In this document: positions 35,096 through 43,426 of the stretch, piece after piece
How positions within the stretch are numbered: position 1 is the stretch's first letter
Layout: each line of letters starts with the position of its first letter
Source of the DNA: Halobacillus_A sp043497005
Lineage (GTDB): Bacteria; Bacillota; Bacilli; Bacillales; Halobacillaceae
Assembly: GCF_043497005.1 (NCBI RefSeq)
Contig: NZ_JBIEKE010000002.1
Location: 620,001-684,000, forward strand
Length of the DNA stretch: 64,000 nucleotides
Reading direction: 5' to 3'
Translations under genes and position numbers: made by a program
The notes under the pieces: generated by a model
Seen by the model: only the letters and a program-made list of their open reading frames with translations
Databases searched by the model: none
What the model was told of the DNA's origin: nothing

Positions 35096-36241
35096 TTATT
35101 TTAAATGGCTACGGACACTTTCCCTAGTAGTCTTGTCTATAGATAGTATGGTTGATAAGTCAGGGGTATGAATAACTTGGTGGTTCGTGAGTTCTTTTTC
35201 AATTAGCTGCTCAATTTCAAGAAATAAAATGTCATTATTTAAAAACAGTTGGACGGCTTCTTCATTTGCCGCATTTAAAACTGTCGTCATCGAACCAGCT
35301 GTACGCCCTGCTTCGTATGCCATTCGTAAACATGGAAACCTATCCATGTCCATTTTCTCAAAGTGTAGTGTGGCTATTTCCTCCAGGTCGAGTTGTTTAG
35401 TCAACGGCAAGTCTAAACGATCCGGGTAAGTGAGTGCGTATTGGATAGGTACTTTCATATCTGCGGTACCAAGTTGGGCCATCACACTGCGATCTACAAA
35501 TTCTACCATCGAATGAATGACACTTTCTCTATGAAGAATAACATGGATTTTATCATAAGGCACATTAAACAGCCAGTGGGCTTCAATAACTTCCAACCCT
35601 TTGTTCATCATAGAAGCGGAATCAATCGTAATTTTAGCGCCCATGCTCCAGTTGGGATGGTTTAAAGCATCTTTTACTGTGACCCCGATTAATTCCTCGC
35701 GCTTTTTATCTCGAAAACTTCCGCCTGAAGCTGTAATGATTAATTTATGAATGTCCTTCGCATTCTCTCCATTTAAAGCCTGATAGATCGCGGAATGCTC
35801 ACTGTCCACGGGTAGTAACTCCACGCCATGCTTATGAGCAGCTTCCATAACTAGATGACCTGCAGTTACAAGCGTTTCCTTGTTTGCAATGGCAATGGAT
35901 TTTTTTGCCTCAATGGCTTTAAGAGTTGCTGGAAGACCAATACTGCCCATCACGGCGTTGACTACTACATCAACAGAATCGGCAACACTTGCCTCAATTA
36001 AACCTCCACTCCCACTTAAAATAGTAGAGTGGTCAATTTCGCGCTCTAGTTTGCGTTTAGCGTTCTCATCTTGAACAACTATAATCGCCGGGTTAAACTC
36101 CTGAATGAGGGGTACAGCTTCTTTAATATTTCTTCCAAAAGCCATCGCGTGTAAAGAAAATTCTTCTTTATGTGTTCTTAGTACATCGAGTGTCTGAAGT
36201 CCAATGGAGCCTGTTGCCCCTAATAATGCAATTTGCTTCAT
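35096..36241 (-). CDS. dxr: 1-deoxy-D-xylulose 5-phosphate reductoisomerase
   Basis: A 381-residue NADPH enzyme of the MEP isoprenoid pathway, forming methylerythritol phosphate. The Rossmann motif LLGATGSIGLQTLDV is at the N-terminus. The metal and substrate sites include LPVDSEHSAIYQ near 145, ITASGGSFRDKKREEL near 180, and NHPNWSMGAKITIDSASMMNKG near 205. ATG at 36241 chosen for its spacing from AGGGGG; the ATG two codons earlier is too close. Its product leads toward undecaprenyl phosphate, made by UppS in the same operon. Confidence 0.95.
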   Translation of the reverse strand: MKQIALLGATGSIGLQTLDVLRTHKEEFSLHAMAFGRNIKEAVPLIQEFNPAIIVVQDENAKRKLEREIDHSTILSGSGGLIEASVADSVDVVVNAVMGSIGLPATLKAIEAKKSIAIANKETLVTAGHLVMEAAHKHGVELLPVDSEHSAIYQALNGENAKDIHKLIITASGGSFRDKKREELIGVTVKDALNHPNWSMGAKITIDSASMMNKGLEVIEAHWLFNVPYDKIHVILHRESVIHSMVEFVDRSVMAQLGTADMKVPIQYALTYPDRLDLPLTKQLDLEEIATLHFEKMDMDRFPCLRMAYEAGRTAGSMTTVLNAANEEAVQLFLNNDILFLEIEQLIEKELTNHQVIHTPDLSTILSIDKTTRESVRSHLK

Positions 36242-36285
36242 CCTCATTCCCCCTCATAACAACTTCTTTCTACATTTATTTTTCA

Positions 36286-37077
36286 TCAGCTCGCGATAAA
36301 TCCAATTAAGTGCAAGATCGGCAGCATGAAAATTAAGCTGTCGAATCGGTCGAGCACTCCTCCGTGTCCAGGTAAAATCTTACCGGAATCCTTAACTGCG
36401 TAATGGCGTTTAAACGCTGATTCTACTAAGTCTCCTACTTGACCAGCTACTGAGATTAGTACTGTAACGAGTAATACGACAATCATTGAAGAGTGCACAG
36501 GTTCGACAAGCTGATAAATAAAGGCTACGATGCACGCTAGCAGAATACCGCCTACAGATCCTTCAATCGTTTTCTTCGGACTAATTTGCGGCCATAGCTT
36601 CCTTTTTCCAAAAGCACGTCCAAATAAATAAGCTCCTGTATCAGTAGCCCAAACCACAAATAAAGCGTAAAAAATATATTCCAAGTCAGCAGCTCTCGTT
36701 TCGATCAAGTAATAAAAACCCATTCCCACATAAAAAGCAGAAATAATTAAAAAGCCTGCATCATCAAATGTAAAGCGATTTTTAACAAGGACTGTATAGC
36801 TTAACAGGGCTAAAACAGCTAGTAGAGTGATCTCTGCTTTCGTTATCGGGAGGCTATATCCTCCAAACATATCTTCTTTATACATTAAAGACCACATGAG
36901 CAATAACGTGATCCCAGAGGCAATTGAATATCTGGCTATTTTCTTCATCCGCATTAACTCAAAAATAGCAATACTTGCGATTAAATAGACAAACAGCTGA
37001 AACGGCAGACCACCTAAAATGACGATAGGTAAAAAAATGAGTACTGCAACGACTGCTGTAATTGTTCTTTGTTTCAT
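36286..37077 (-). CDS. cdsA: Phosphatidate cytidylyltransferase
   Basis: A 263-residue membrane enzyme making CDP-diacylglycerol, the branch point of phospholipid synthesis. It has about eight membrane helices and the CDP-alcohol signature VKDSGKILPGHGGVLDRFDS near residue 225. It lies 14 nt after uppS and 44 nt before dxr. Length and signature are complete. The grouping with isoprenoid genes is ancient and conserved in Bacillaceae. Confidence 0.95.
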   Translation of the reverse strand: MKQRTITAVVAVLIFLPIVILGGLPFQLFVYLIASIAIFELMRMKKIARYSIASGITLLLMWSLMYKEDMFGGYSLPITKAEITLLAVLALLSYTVLVKNRFTFDDAGFLIISAFYVGMGFYYLIETRAADLEYIFYALFVVWATDTGAYLFGRAFGKRKLWPQISPKKTIEGSVGGILLACIVAFIYQLVEPVHSSMIVVLLVTVLISVAGQVGDLVESAFKRHYAVKDSGKILPGHGGVLDRFDSLIFMLPILHLIGFIAS

Positions 37078-37091
37078 TATATATTCACACC

Positions 37092-37859
37092 TTATATTCC
37101 GCCGTAACGACGCTTCCTATTTTGGTAATCATACAGAGCTTTTTCAAAATGGCTTTCGTCAAAGTCAGGCCAGAATACTTCTGTGAACCAAAACTCTGAG
37201 TATGCGAGCTGCCATAGTAAGAAATTACTCAGCCTTTGCTCTCCGCTCGTTCTAATCAGCAAATCCGGTTCTAACAATTTTGACGTATACAAGTGAGAGG
37301 TAAACATTTCTTCGGTTACATCCGAGGCCGAAACGAGACCTTTTTCCACATTTTCCGCAATTTCTTTAACGGCATGTACCATCTCGTAGCGACTTCCGTA
37401 ATTTAATGCGAAGTTTAATATGAGGCCATCATTGTCCGAGGTTTTCTCAATTGCATCCTTTATTGCTTTTTGCGTATGAGCAGGCAGGAGGCTTACATCA
37501 CCTATCGTTTGGACTTGAACGTTTCTTTCGATTAATTCAGGTAAGTATGTACCTAGAAAATCAACAGGAAGCTTCATTAGAAAGTCCACTTCGTTTTTTG
37601 GTCGTTTCCAGTTCTCTGTAGAAAACGCATATAATGTTAAGATTTGCACACCAAGATCAGAGGCATGACGTACGATTTTCTTAACGACCCCCATTCCCTC
37701 TTTGTGACCGGCTATGCGAGGCATTCCTCTATTTTTTGCCCATCGACCATTTCCATCCATTATGATCGCTACATGTTTTGGAATATGATCATAATCTAAA
37801 CCAAGGGTTCTATTTATCGTTTCTTTTTTATTTTTTGAAAATGGAAACTTGATTGGCAT
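37092..37859 (-). CDS. uppS: Undecaprenyl diphosphate synthase (isoprenyl transferase)
   Basis: A 255-residue cis-prenyltransferase making the C55 lipid carrier for peptidoglycan and teichoic acids. The diphosphate-binding motif HVAIIMDGNGRWAKNRG is near residue 30, and the C-terminal LIRTSGEQRLSNFLLWQ and EFWFTEVFWPDF are diagnostic. First gene of the uppS-cdsA-dxr-rasP unit. ATG with CTGGAGGA about 8 nt upstream. A good vegetative promoter candidate lies just before it. Confidence 0.96.
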   Translation of the reverse strand: MPIKFPFSKNKKETINRTLGLDYDHIPKHVAIIMDGNGRWAKNRGMPRIAGHKEGMGVVKKIVRHASDLGVQILTLYAFSTENWKRPKNEVDFLMKLPVDFLGTYLPELIERNVQVQTIGDVSLLPAHTQKAIKDAIEKTSDNDGLILNFALNYGSRYEMVHAVKEIAENVEKGLVSASDVTEEMFTSHLYTSKLLEPDLLIRTSGEQRLSNFLLWQLAYSEFWFTEVFWPDFDESHFEKALYDYQNRKRRYGGI

Positions 37860-37885
37860 GAATAATCCTCCAGTTCGGTGGCTCC

Positions 37886-37915
37886 ATTATATTATTATAT
37901 ACTATTATCCTACAA
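37886..37915 (-). promoter_or_regulatory. Candidate sigma-A promoter for uppS operon
   Basis: Minus strand: TTGTAG, 18 nt, TATAAT, about 27-56 nt before the uppS ATG. The rest of the 253-bp gap to frr holds only the frr terminator and AT-rich DNA. Confidence 0.5.
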
Positions 37916-38006
37916 CATGCTCTCATTCTCTTAAAGAGGATTTAAGAAAAGCGAAAAGGATTCTATGAAGATAAAAATTATAGCTTTACTATTGCTTGGC
38001 AAAACA

Positions 38007-38041
38007 AAAGCCGCACTGCCATCCAGCAACAGTGCGGCTTT
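38007..38041 (-). terminator. Intrinsic terminator after frr
   Basis: A perfect 12-bp GC-rich stem (38007-38018 and 38030-38041) with an 11-nt loop, then TTGTTTTG. It lies about 70 nt past the frr stop. Confidence 0.9.
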
Positions 38042-38112
38042 ATAAACTTACGAAATATTGCGCATCAGACCGATGCCAGAGTAGAGGAGGCATACAGCCA
38101 AAATATTTGACC

Positions 38113-38670
38113 TTAAACTTCCATCATTTCTGCTTCTTTAGCTTTTGCTAATTTATCGATTTCAGCGATATTTTGGTCTGTTACTTTCTGAACATCATCT
38201 TGTGATGCACGAAGATCATCTTCCGTCAGCTCTCCGTCTTTTTGAAGTTTTTTCAGTTGATCATTCGCATCACGACGAATGTTACGTACTTGCACTTTTG
38301 CTTCTTCAGAATATTTTCCTACAACTTTCACTAAATCTTTACGGCGCTCTTCCGTTAGTGCCGGAATATTAATTCTTACGACATTTCCGTCGCTTGAAGG
38401 TGCTAATCCGAGATCTGCCTTTTGAATTGCTTTTTCGATTTCAGAAATTGCCGTTTTGTCATATGGAGTAATCACGAGTAAGCGTGGTTCTGGTGCTGAT
38501 ACTTGAGCCAGCTGGTTCAACGGTGTTGCTGCACCATAATAATCGACGTATACAGTATCTAATAAAGATGGGTTGGCTCTTCCCGCTCTTACAGTAGCTA
38601 ATTGTCTAGAAAACGCCTGAACGGCTTGCTCCATTTGTTGTTTCGTTTCATTAATTACAGAGTCTGACAT
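38113..38670 (-). CDS. frr: Ribosome recycling factor
   Basis: A 185-residue RRF that, with EF-G, splits post-termination ribosomes. Conserved segments: VRAGRANPSLLDTVYVDYYG near residue 26, PYDKTAISEIEKAIQKADLG near 75 and RRDANDQLKKL near 132. It lies 2 nt after pyrH, so the two are co-translated. Length is exactly typical. Confidence 0.96.
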   Translation of the reverse strand: MSDSVINETKQQMEQAVQAFSRQLATVRAGRANPSLLDTVYVDYYGAATPLNQLAQVSAPEPRLLVITPYDKTAISEIEKAIQKADLGLAPSSDGNVVRINIPALTEERRKDLVKVVGKYSEEAKVQVRNIRRDANDQLKKLQKDGELTEDDLRASQDDVQKVTDQNIAEIDKLAKAKEAEMMEV

Positions 38671-38672
38671 GA

Positions 38673-39395
38673 CTATTTCCCCCTTACAATCGTTCCAATA
38701 TTTTCGCCCATTACGGCTTTCTTAATGTTACCTTCTTCTGTAATAGAGAATACCAGTAAATCGATGTCGTTGTCCATACATAATGAAGATGCAGTTGAAT
38801 CCATAACCCCAAGACCTTCGTTAAGAACTTCTAAATAAGATACTTTATCATACTTTTTCGCATCTTCATTTAATTTAGGGTCATCCGAATAAACGCCGTC
38901 CACATTATTTTTTGCCATTAAAATAACGTCCGCTTCAATTTCAGCTGCTCTTAAAGCAGCTGTTGTATCTGTAGAGAAGTAAGGGTTACCTGTACCGGCA
39001 GCAAAGATGACGACACGTTTCTTTTCTAAATGGCGGATCGCTTTTCTTCTAATATAAGGTTCAGCCACTTGTCTCATTTCAATAGAGGTCTGCACTCTTG
39101 TTGGTATACCGATATTCTCCAAGCTATCCTGTAAAGCCAGTGAGTTCATAACAGTTGCAAGCATTCCCATATAATCAGCGTTGGCACGATCCATTCCCAT
39201 CTCACTGCCGACTTTACCGCGCCAAATATTGCCGCCTCCGACAACCACTGCCACTTCAACACCTAATTCAGCTACCTCTTTAACTTGTTTAGTGATCGAC
39301 TTAATAACACGAGGCTCTATTCCGAACCCATTTTCCCCGCTGAGAGCTTCTCCACTCAGTTTTAATACAATACGTCGATAGCGCGCTGTAGTCAT
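38673..39395 (-). CDS. pyrH: UMP kinase
   Basis: A 240-residue amino-acid-kinase-fold enzyme making UDP from UMP, a hexamer controlled by GTP and UTP. Motifs: LKLSGEALSGENGFG near residue 13, VVVGGGNIWRG near 55, and KNNVDGVYSDDPKLN near 165. I chose the ATG at 39395 with GGAGG 5 nt upstream. It lies between tsf and frr, the standard bacterial order. A hairpin terminator separates it from tsf, so it may have its own promoter in the 77 bp between, which I could not define. Confidence 0.95.
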   Translation of the reverse strand: MTTARYRRIVLKLSGEALSGENGFGIEPRVIKSITKQVKEVAELGVEVAVVVGGGNIWRGKVGSEMGMDRANADYMGMLATVMNSLALQDSLENIGIPTRVQTSIEMRQVAEPYIRRKAIRHLEKKRVVIFAAGTGNPYFSTDTTAALRAAEIEADVILMAKNNVDGVYSDDPKLNEDAKKYDKVSYLEVLNEGLGVMDSTASSLCMDNDIDLLVFSITEEGNIKKAVMGENIGTIVRGK

Positions 39396-39472
39396 AGAAA
39401 CCTCCATTTATTCCTGTTTAATCGTTTGCTACGTTTATATTTATATGTAGCTGCGTGAATCACTTTTTTAAA

Positions 39473-39497
39473 ATAGGGAACACACCGTGTCCCCTAT
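39473..39497 (-). terminator. Terminator-like hairpin after tsf
   Basis: An 11-bp stem with one G-U pair (39473-39483 and 39487-39497) and a 3-nt loop, then TTTTAAAAAAG in the minus direction. A modest T-tail suggests partial termination before pyrH. Confidence 0.7.
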
Positions 39498-39508
39498 TGG
39501 TAAATCTA

Positions 39509-40393
39509 TTATTTTTTAACTTGACTCATTACTTCATCAGCAAAATTTTCTTCACGTTTCTGCATGCCTTCTCCTACTTCAAAGCGTACAAATCCGTTTA
39601 GTTCCCCGCCGGCAGCTGAAACGTATTTCTTCACTTTTTGGTCAGGATCTTTAACAAAGTCTTGTTCCAGCAAGCAGATTTCTTGGAAGAATTTGTTCAA
39701 ACGTCCTTCTACCATTTTCTCTACGATGTTTTCAGGCTTTCCTTCGTTTAGAGCCTGTGTCTTAAGCGTTTCACGCTCAGCGTTTACTTCTTCTTCAGGA
39801 ATCTCTTCTCGAGATACATAACGAGGGTTAACTGCTGCTACGTGCATAGCTACGTCTTTCGCTACAGCTTCGTCCGTAGATCCTTCAAGTACTGTTAGAA
39901 CACCAATACGTCCACCCATGTGAGTGTAAGCACCAAATGCATCATTATCTGTTTTCTCTTTAATGACGAAACGACGAAGAGAAATTTTTTCCCCAATTTT
40001 CGCAACGATGTCTGTAATGTAATCGTTAACCTTGTTTCCTTCCCCGTGAAGGTTTTGTTCTAGAGCTTCTTCAACTGTAGCTGGTTTTTGTTCTACAAGA
40101 TGTTTGCCTAATTCTTTAAGAAGTGTCTGAAACTGGTCGTTCTTCGTTACGAAGTCTGTTTCACAGTTTACTTCTAGCAATGCAGCTGTATTACCTTCTA
40201 CAGTGATATACGCAGCACCTTCAGCAGCGATGCGGTCTGCTTTCTTCTGAGCTTTAGAAATCCCTTTTTCACGTAACCATTCAAGTGCTTTATCCATATC
40301 TCCATCAGTCTCAGTTAATGCTTTTTTGCAGTCCATCATGCCTGCGCCAGTTTTTTCACGAAGTTCTTTTACCATTTTAGCGTTAATAGCCAT
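39509..40393 (-). CDS. tsf: Translation elongation factor Ts
   Basis: A 294-residue guanine nucleotide exchange factor for EF-Tu. The UBA-like N-terminus has TGAGMMDCKKALTE near residue 15, followed by the core motif VNCETDFVTKNDQF near 75 that contacts EF-Tu. ATG with GGAGG upstream. It follows rpsB, with a terminator-like hairpin between; ribosomal protein S2 and EF-Ts are co-transcribed in most bacteria. Complete. Confidence 0.96.
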   Translation of the reverse strand: MAINAKMVKELREKTGAGMMDCKKALTETDGDMDKALEWLREKGISKAQKKADRIAAEGAAYITVEGNTAALLEVNCETDFVTKNDQFQTLLKELGKHLVEQKPATVEEALEQNLHGEGNKVNDYITDIVAKIGEKISLRRFVIKEKTDNDAFGAYTHMGGRIGVLTVLEGSTDEAVAKDVAMHVAAVNPRYVSREEIPEEEVNAERETLKTQALNEGKPENIVEKMVEGRLNKFFQEICLLEQDFVKDPDQKVKKYVSAAGGELNGFVRFEVGEGMQKREENFADEVMSQVKK

Positions 40394-40429
40394 TGTTATA
40401 GCCTCCTTAAATATTCTTGCTTTAAAAAA

Positions 40430-40458
40430 GGTGATAAAAGGTATACCCCCTTATCACC
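40430..40458 (-). terminator. Terminator-like hairpin between rpsB and tsf
   Basis: A 12-bp stem with G-U pairs (40430-40441 and 40447-40458) and a 5-nt loop, followed by TTTTTT in the minus direction. It ends 36 nt before the tsf ATG; probably partial, since no promoter fits behind it. Confidence 0.8.
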
Positions 40459-40471
40459 TCTTGAACATCAA

Positions 40472-41212
40472 TTACTCTTCTACAGATTCTACTGCTTCAG
40501 CTTCTACTTCTTCAGCTACTTCAGTTTCTTCACCTTGTTTAGCTTCAAGAACAGCATCTGCCATTTTAGCTGTAAGCAATTTAACCGCACGAATTGCATC
40601 ATCGTTAGCTGGGATCACATAGTCGATTTCATCTGGGTCACAGTTTGTATCAACAATTCCAACTACCGGAATATTAAGTTTGTGAGCTTCTGCAATAGCA
40701 ATGCGCTCTTTACGAGGGTCAATGACAAACATTGCATCTGGAATAGAAGTCATCTCTTTAATTCCGCCTAAGAACTTAACTAGACGGTCTTTTTCTTTTA
40801 ATAAGTCTACAACTTCTTTTTTAGGAAGCACATCAAAAGTACCATCTTCTTCCATACGCTCGATATCTTTTAAGCGGTTAATACGCTTACGGATTGTTTG
40901 GAAGTTCGTAAGCGTACCACCTAACCAGCGTTGGTTGATGTAGTACATGCCACAACGAACCGCTTCGTCACGAACAGTATCTTGTGCTTGTTTTTTCGTA
41001 CCTACGAAAAGAATATTTCCGCCATCAGCGGCAACTTGACGTACGTAGTTGAATGCTTCATCTACCTTTTTAACCGTTTTTTGCAGGTCGATGATGTAAA
41101 TTCCGTTACGCTCAGTGAAGATATACTTTTTCATCTTCGGGTTCCAGCGACGGGTTTGGTGTCCAAAATGAACACCAGCTTCTAAAAGCTGTTTCATAGA
41201 AATAACAGACAT
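40472..41212 (-). CDS. rpsB: Small-subunit ribosomal protein S2
   Basis: A 246-residue protein of the 30S subunit. Conserved: LLEAGVHFGHQTRRWNPKM near residue 8, ILFVGTKKQAQDTV near 65, YINQRWLGGTLTNFQTI near 90. The C-terminus has a Glu/Val-rich acidic tail of about 22 residues. ATG with AGGAGG upstream. A promoter and a structured leader of about 120 nt precede it, marking the end of the fla/che operon. Confidence 0.97.
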   Translation of the reverse strand: MSVISMKQLLEAGVHFGHQTRRWNPKMKKYIFTERNGIYIIDLQKTVKKVDEAFNYVRQVAADGGNILFVGTKKQAQDTVRDEAVRCGMYYINQRWLGGTLTNFQTIRKRINRLKDIERMEEDGTFDVLPKKEVVDLLKEKDRLVKFLGGIKEMTSIPDAMFVIDPRKERIAIAEAHKLNIPVVGIVDTNCDPDEIDYVIPANDDAIRAVKLLTAKMADAVLEAKQGEETEVAEEVEAEAVESVEE

Positions 41213-41332
41213 TTGTAAATCCTCCTATTGGTTTTTTAGTATCCTCCACCTTCATCATTTTTCGATCTCAACTCTATTCAATAGAGCAACCTGAGAAAGA
41301 AATTAAAAGGTGTGTGTATTGACACCGTCAGT
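41213..41332 (-). promoter_or_regulatory. Structured rpsB leader
   Basis: The 5' UTR of rpsB. Its central part holds a stem with arms CTCTAT and ATAGAG around 41272-41286, extended by flanking pairing of TCTCA with TGAGA. Possibly an S2 autoregulatory element; this is inferred only from position. Confidence 0.4.
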
Positions 41333-41333
41333 A

Positions 41334-41362
41334 AATATACCATAAACGCCCAGTGCAATCAA
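41334..41362 (-). promoter_or_regulatory. Candidate sigma-A promoter for rpsB-tsf
   Basis: Minus strand: TTGATT, 17 nt, TATATT, just past the swrB stop codon. Confidence 0.55.
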
Positions 41363-41372
41363 GAGAGGACGA

Positions 41373-41795
41373 CTATTTTTTTTGATGGAATTTAATTATT
41401 AACTCTGTCTCTGTTTTACCTATATTAAGCAGCTTTGCTATATTACCAGGGCTTTCTCCTTCTTTATAAAGATTAATTACTCTTGAATGGGAAGATGGTT
41501 CGTATTGATTGGTCTCTAGATTAGGTTCTGGAGGGAGATAAGATTCTTTCTTCAGCTCCCGGTTTTCTCTTTTAAAAGCAGTATGGTCAGGCCTTCTAAG
41601 ATTTGTTTCTAACCGTTTATTCTCTTCTTTAATTTCTAATAGATAGGAAGAGAAAAGATCTTCAATTTCACGAGCTACTTCCTTTTGACGCAATTCTATT
41701 TCTTCTGTACGCTTCACCCTTGTAAATAGAGTGAAAAGAGCGAAAATAATAATTCCATTTATTATAAAACTAATCACTAATAAAAAATACACCAT
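41373..41795 (-). CDS. swrB: SwrB/YlxL-like membrane protein at end of fla/che operon
   Basis: A 140-residue protein with an N-terminal membrane helix (residues 2-24), then a charged coiled coil (about 28-70), a variable linker, and a small C-terminal helix-turn-helix-like segment (VINLYKEGESPGNIAKLLN). Position between sigD and rpsB equals B. subtilis swrB, which helps hook-basal body completion and swarming. Similarity in sequence is low, so the name rests on architecture and context. I chose the ATG at 41795 with AGGTG upstream; a GTG four codons earlier overlaps that site. Confidence 0.72.
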   Translation of the reverse strand: MVYFLLVISFIINGIIIFALFTLFTRVKRTEEIELRQKEVAREIEDLFSSYLLEIKEENKRLETNLRRPDHTAFKRENRELKKESYLPPEPNLETNQYEPSSHSRVINLYKEGESPGNIAKLLNIGKTETELIIKFHQKK

Positions 41796-41952
41796 ATCTT
41801 TTATCACCTACTAAAATCTGCTTACTTTCCTAAATAGAAATTCAACTGTCAGAACCTCAGCTCCATCTTGCCCTTATCCTTGAAGCAATGGGAAGGATCA
41901 ACCTTACTTTTTAAGAAAGCTCATCCCTTTTATGTATTAGTTAGCATCTACC

Positions 41953-42723
41953 TTAACTAACTATATTCTCTAAAGATTGACGAAGTTTGAAAATGGCTTT
42001 TGCGTGAATTTGTGAAATCCTAGAAGTTGTCAATTCTAAAATTTCCCCAATTTCAGTAAGAGTAAGTTCTTTTGTATAAAATAAACTAACAACCAGTTGC
42101 TCTTTTTCATTTAATTGTTCAATTTGTTTGGCCAGCTCTTGGTAATTCTCCTTTTGGACGATTTGTTCTGTCGGAGACAAAGCAGCTTGATCTGGAATGG
42201 TGTACCCGATACCCTCTTTATGCTCCTCTTTCCCTTCTTTAGGTTTATCTTCCATAGAAAGTACGTTAGCAAATAAAGAATCCTTCGTTACTTCTTCCAC
42301 TTCTAATCGGCTCATTCCAGTTTTCTGAGAAATTTCTTCTGAAGTAGGGGGTCTCTTATAAAACTGCTCTAGTTCTTCAGCGGCACTCTCGATTTTCTTT
42401 GATTTGTCTCTTACTGACCGAGGCAGCCAGTCTTCTTTACGTAACCCATCAATAATGGAGCCCCGTATACGAAACGAAGCGTAAGTATCAAATTTCAAAT
42501 CACGACTAATGTCAAATTTCCTAAGCGCATCATATAAGCCAAGCAAGCCCAGGCTCCTTACATCTTCTTTACTTACACTTTTAGGCAAATGAGCTGAAAT
42601 TCTTTGAACATGAAAGCTTACTAAGTAGTCGTAAGCTTGGACTAACTCATTAGCTGCCTCACTGCTTCCTTCATGAACCCATTGATCCCACAATTCTTTT
42701 TCTGCTGACACAGAGCTCCTCAT
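41953..42723 (-). CDS. sigD: Flagellar RNA polymerase sigma factor SigD (FliA type)
   Basis: A 256-residue sigma-28 factor. Region 2 includes RSLGLLGLYDALRKFD and KFDTYASFRIRGSIIDGLR near residue 80, region 3 SEEISQKTGMSRLEVEEV, and region 4 LTLTEIGEILELTTSRISQIHAKA near the C-terminus. It transcribes late flagellar, motility and autolysin genes. ATG at 42723 chosen because GGAGGGG precedes it; an ATG five codons earlier overlaps that site. It is separated from cheD by a 202-bp gap, far longer than elsewhere in the operon, and by 157 bp from swrB. Confidence 0.95.
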   Translation of the reverse strand: MRSSVSAEKELWDQWVHEGSSEAANELVQAYDYLVSFHVQRISAHLPKSVSKEDVRSLGLLGLYDALRKFDISRDLKFDTYASFRIRGSIIDGLRKEDWLPRSVRDKSKKIESAAEELEQFYKRPPTSEEISQKTGMSRLEVEEVTKDSLFANVLSMEDKPKEGKEEHKEGIGYTIPDQAALSPTEQIVQKENYQELAKQIEQLNEKEQLVVSLFYTKELTLTEIGEILELTTSRISQIHAKAIFKLRQSLENIVS

Positions 42724-42802
42724 CGTACCCCTCCTCATCCTGGACTTAATCTGACAATGACTATTAGCAACTGGAATAGGTTATAAATTTCGACTAATCA
42801 GG

Positions 42803-42828
42803 CGAATGTTCTTTAGTCTTCACATTCG
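42803..42828 (-). repeat. Inverted repeat in cheD-sigD gap
   Basis: A perfect 7-bp inverted repeat (42803-42809 and 42822-42828) with a 12-nt loop about 80 nt before sigD. No T-run follows, so it is not a terminator; an RNA processing or stability stem is possible. Confidence 0.35.
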
Positions 42829-42884
42829 AAGAATATTGTCTGTGTAGTTCCTTGAGTCTATATCATTTTTTCTATGGTAGTTCC

Positions 42885-42929
42885 CTAAAATAATTCAGCA
42901 GTAACAGAAATGCCTCCGTAGCCAATCAT
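42885..42929 (-). CDS. Possible 14-codon ORF after cheD
   Basis: An ATG overlapping the cheD stop (ATGA) opens 14 codons (MIGYGGISVTAELF) ending in TAG. AAAGGTGAG lies 8 nt upstream, within the end of cheD. It may be a remnant of a lost gene or a leader for the sigD region; nothing recognisable. Confidence 0.25.
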   Translation of the reverse strand: MIGYGGISVTAELF

Positions 42930-43426
42930 ATTGTCTTCTCACCTTTATGAACCGTCCGGATCTTTAACAAACATGTAGACGTATCAAACTCTATCGTTCT
43001 TCCGCTTTTACCACCAACATCCTCTGCATCAATCCAAATGTTTAAGTCATTTAGCTTTTCTTTTACAGCTAGAATGTTCCGTGGACCAATCCTCATGAAT
43101 TCACTCGTGGAGTTGAACTGAAACATTTGTGCACCGCCTGCGATTTTAGCCTTTATTCTATCAGGAAAGGCACCTTTCTTTATTAGTGCTTTGTACACTA
43201 GTTCAATGCCAGTATCAGCAAATTTTGCAGGGTTTTCATATTGATTTTTGGCTGACTTTGAACTAGGAAGCATAATGTGAACCATGCCTGCCATAGAATG
43301 CAGGGAATCAAATAATACAATACCAATACAGGATCCTAATCCAGAAGTTTTAAGAAGATCCGTCCCTGATGCCAATTTCATGTCTGCTATCCCTACTTTC
43401 ACTAACGTACCTGCTTTACTTATCAT
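42926..43426 (-). CDS. cheD: Chemoreceptor glutamine deamidase CheD
   Basis: A 166-residue enzyme converting specific receptor glutamines to glutamate and binding CheC. The catalytic cysteine is in TSGLGSCIGIVLFD near residue 30, the histidine in MAGMVHIMLP near 45, and a later conserved stretch is IRIGPRNI-like RIGPRNILAVK. I chose the ATG at 43426 with GGGAGG upstream; a longer frame into cheC has no homologous content. It overlaps cheC by 11 nt, so the partners are translationally coupled. Confidence 0.94.
   Translation of the reverse strand: MISKAGTLVKVGIADMKLASGTDLLKTSGLGSCIGIVLFDSLHSMAGMVHIMLPSSKSAKNQYENPAKFADTGIELVYKALIKKGAFPDRIKAKIAGGAQMFQFNSTSEFMRIGPRNILAVKEKLNDLNIWIDAEDVGGKSGRTIEFDTSTCLLKIRTVHKGEKTI

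Noticed and set aside
42724..42925. Sigma-D type promoter (TAAA-N15-GCCGATAT) before sigD
   Set aside because: TAAA motifs occur, but no GCCGATAT-like -10 stands at the right distance.
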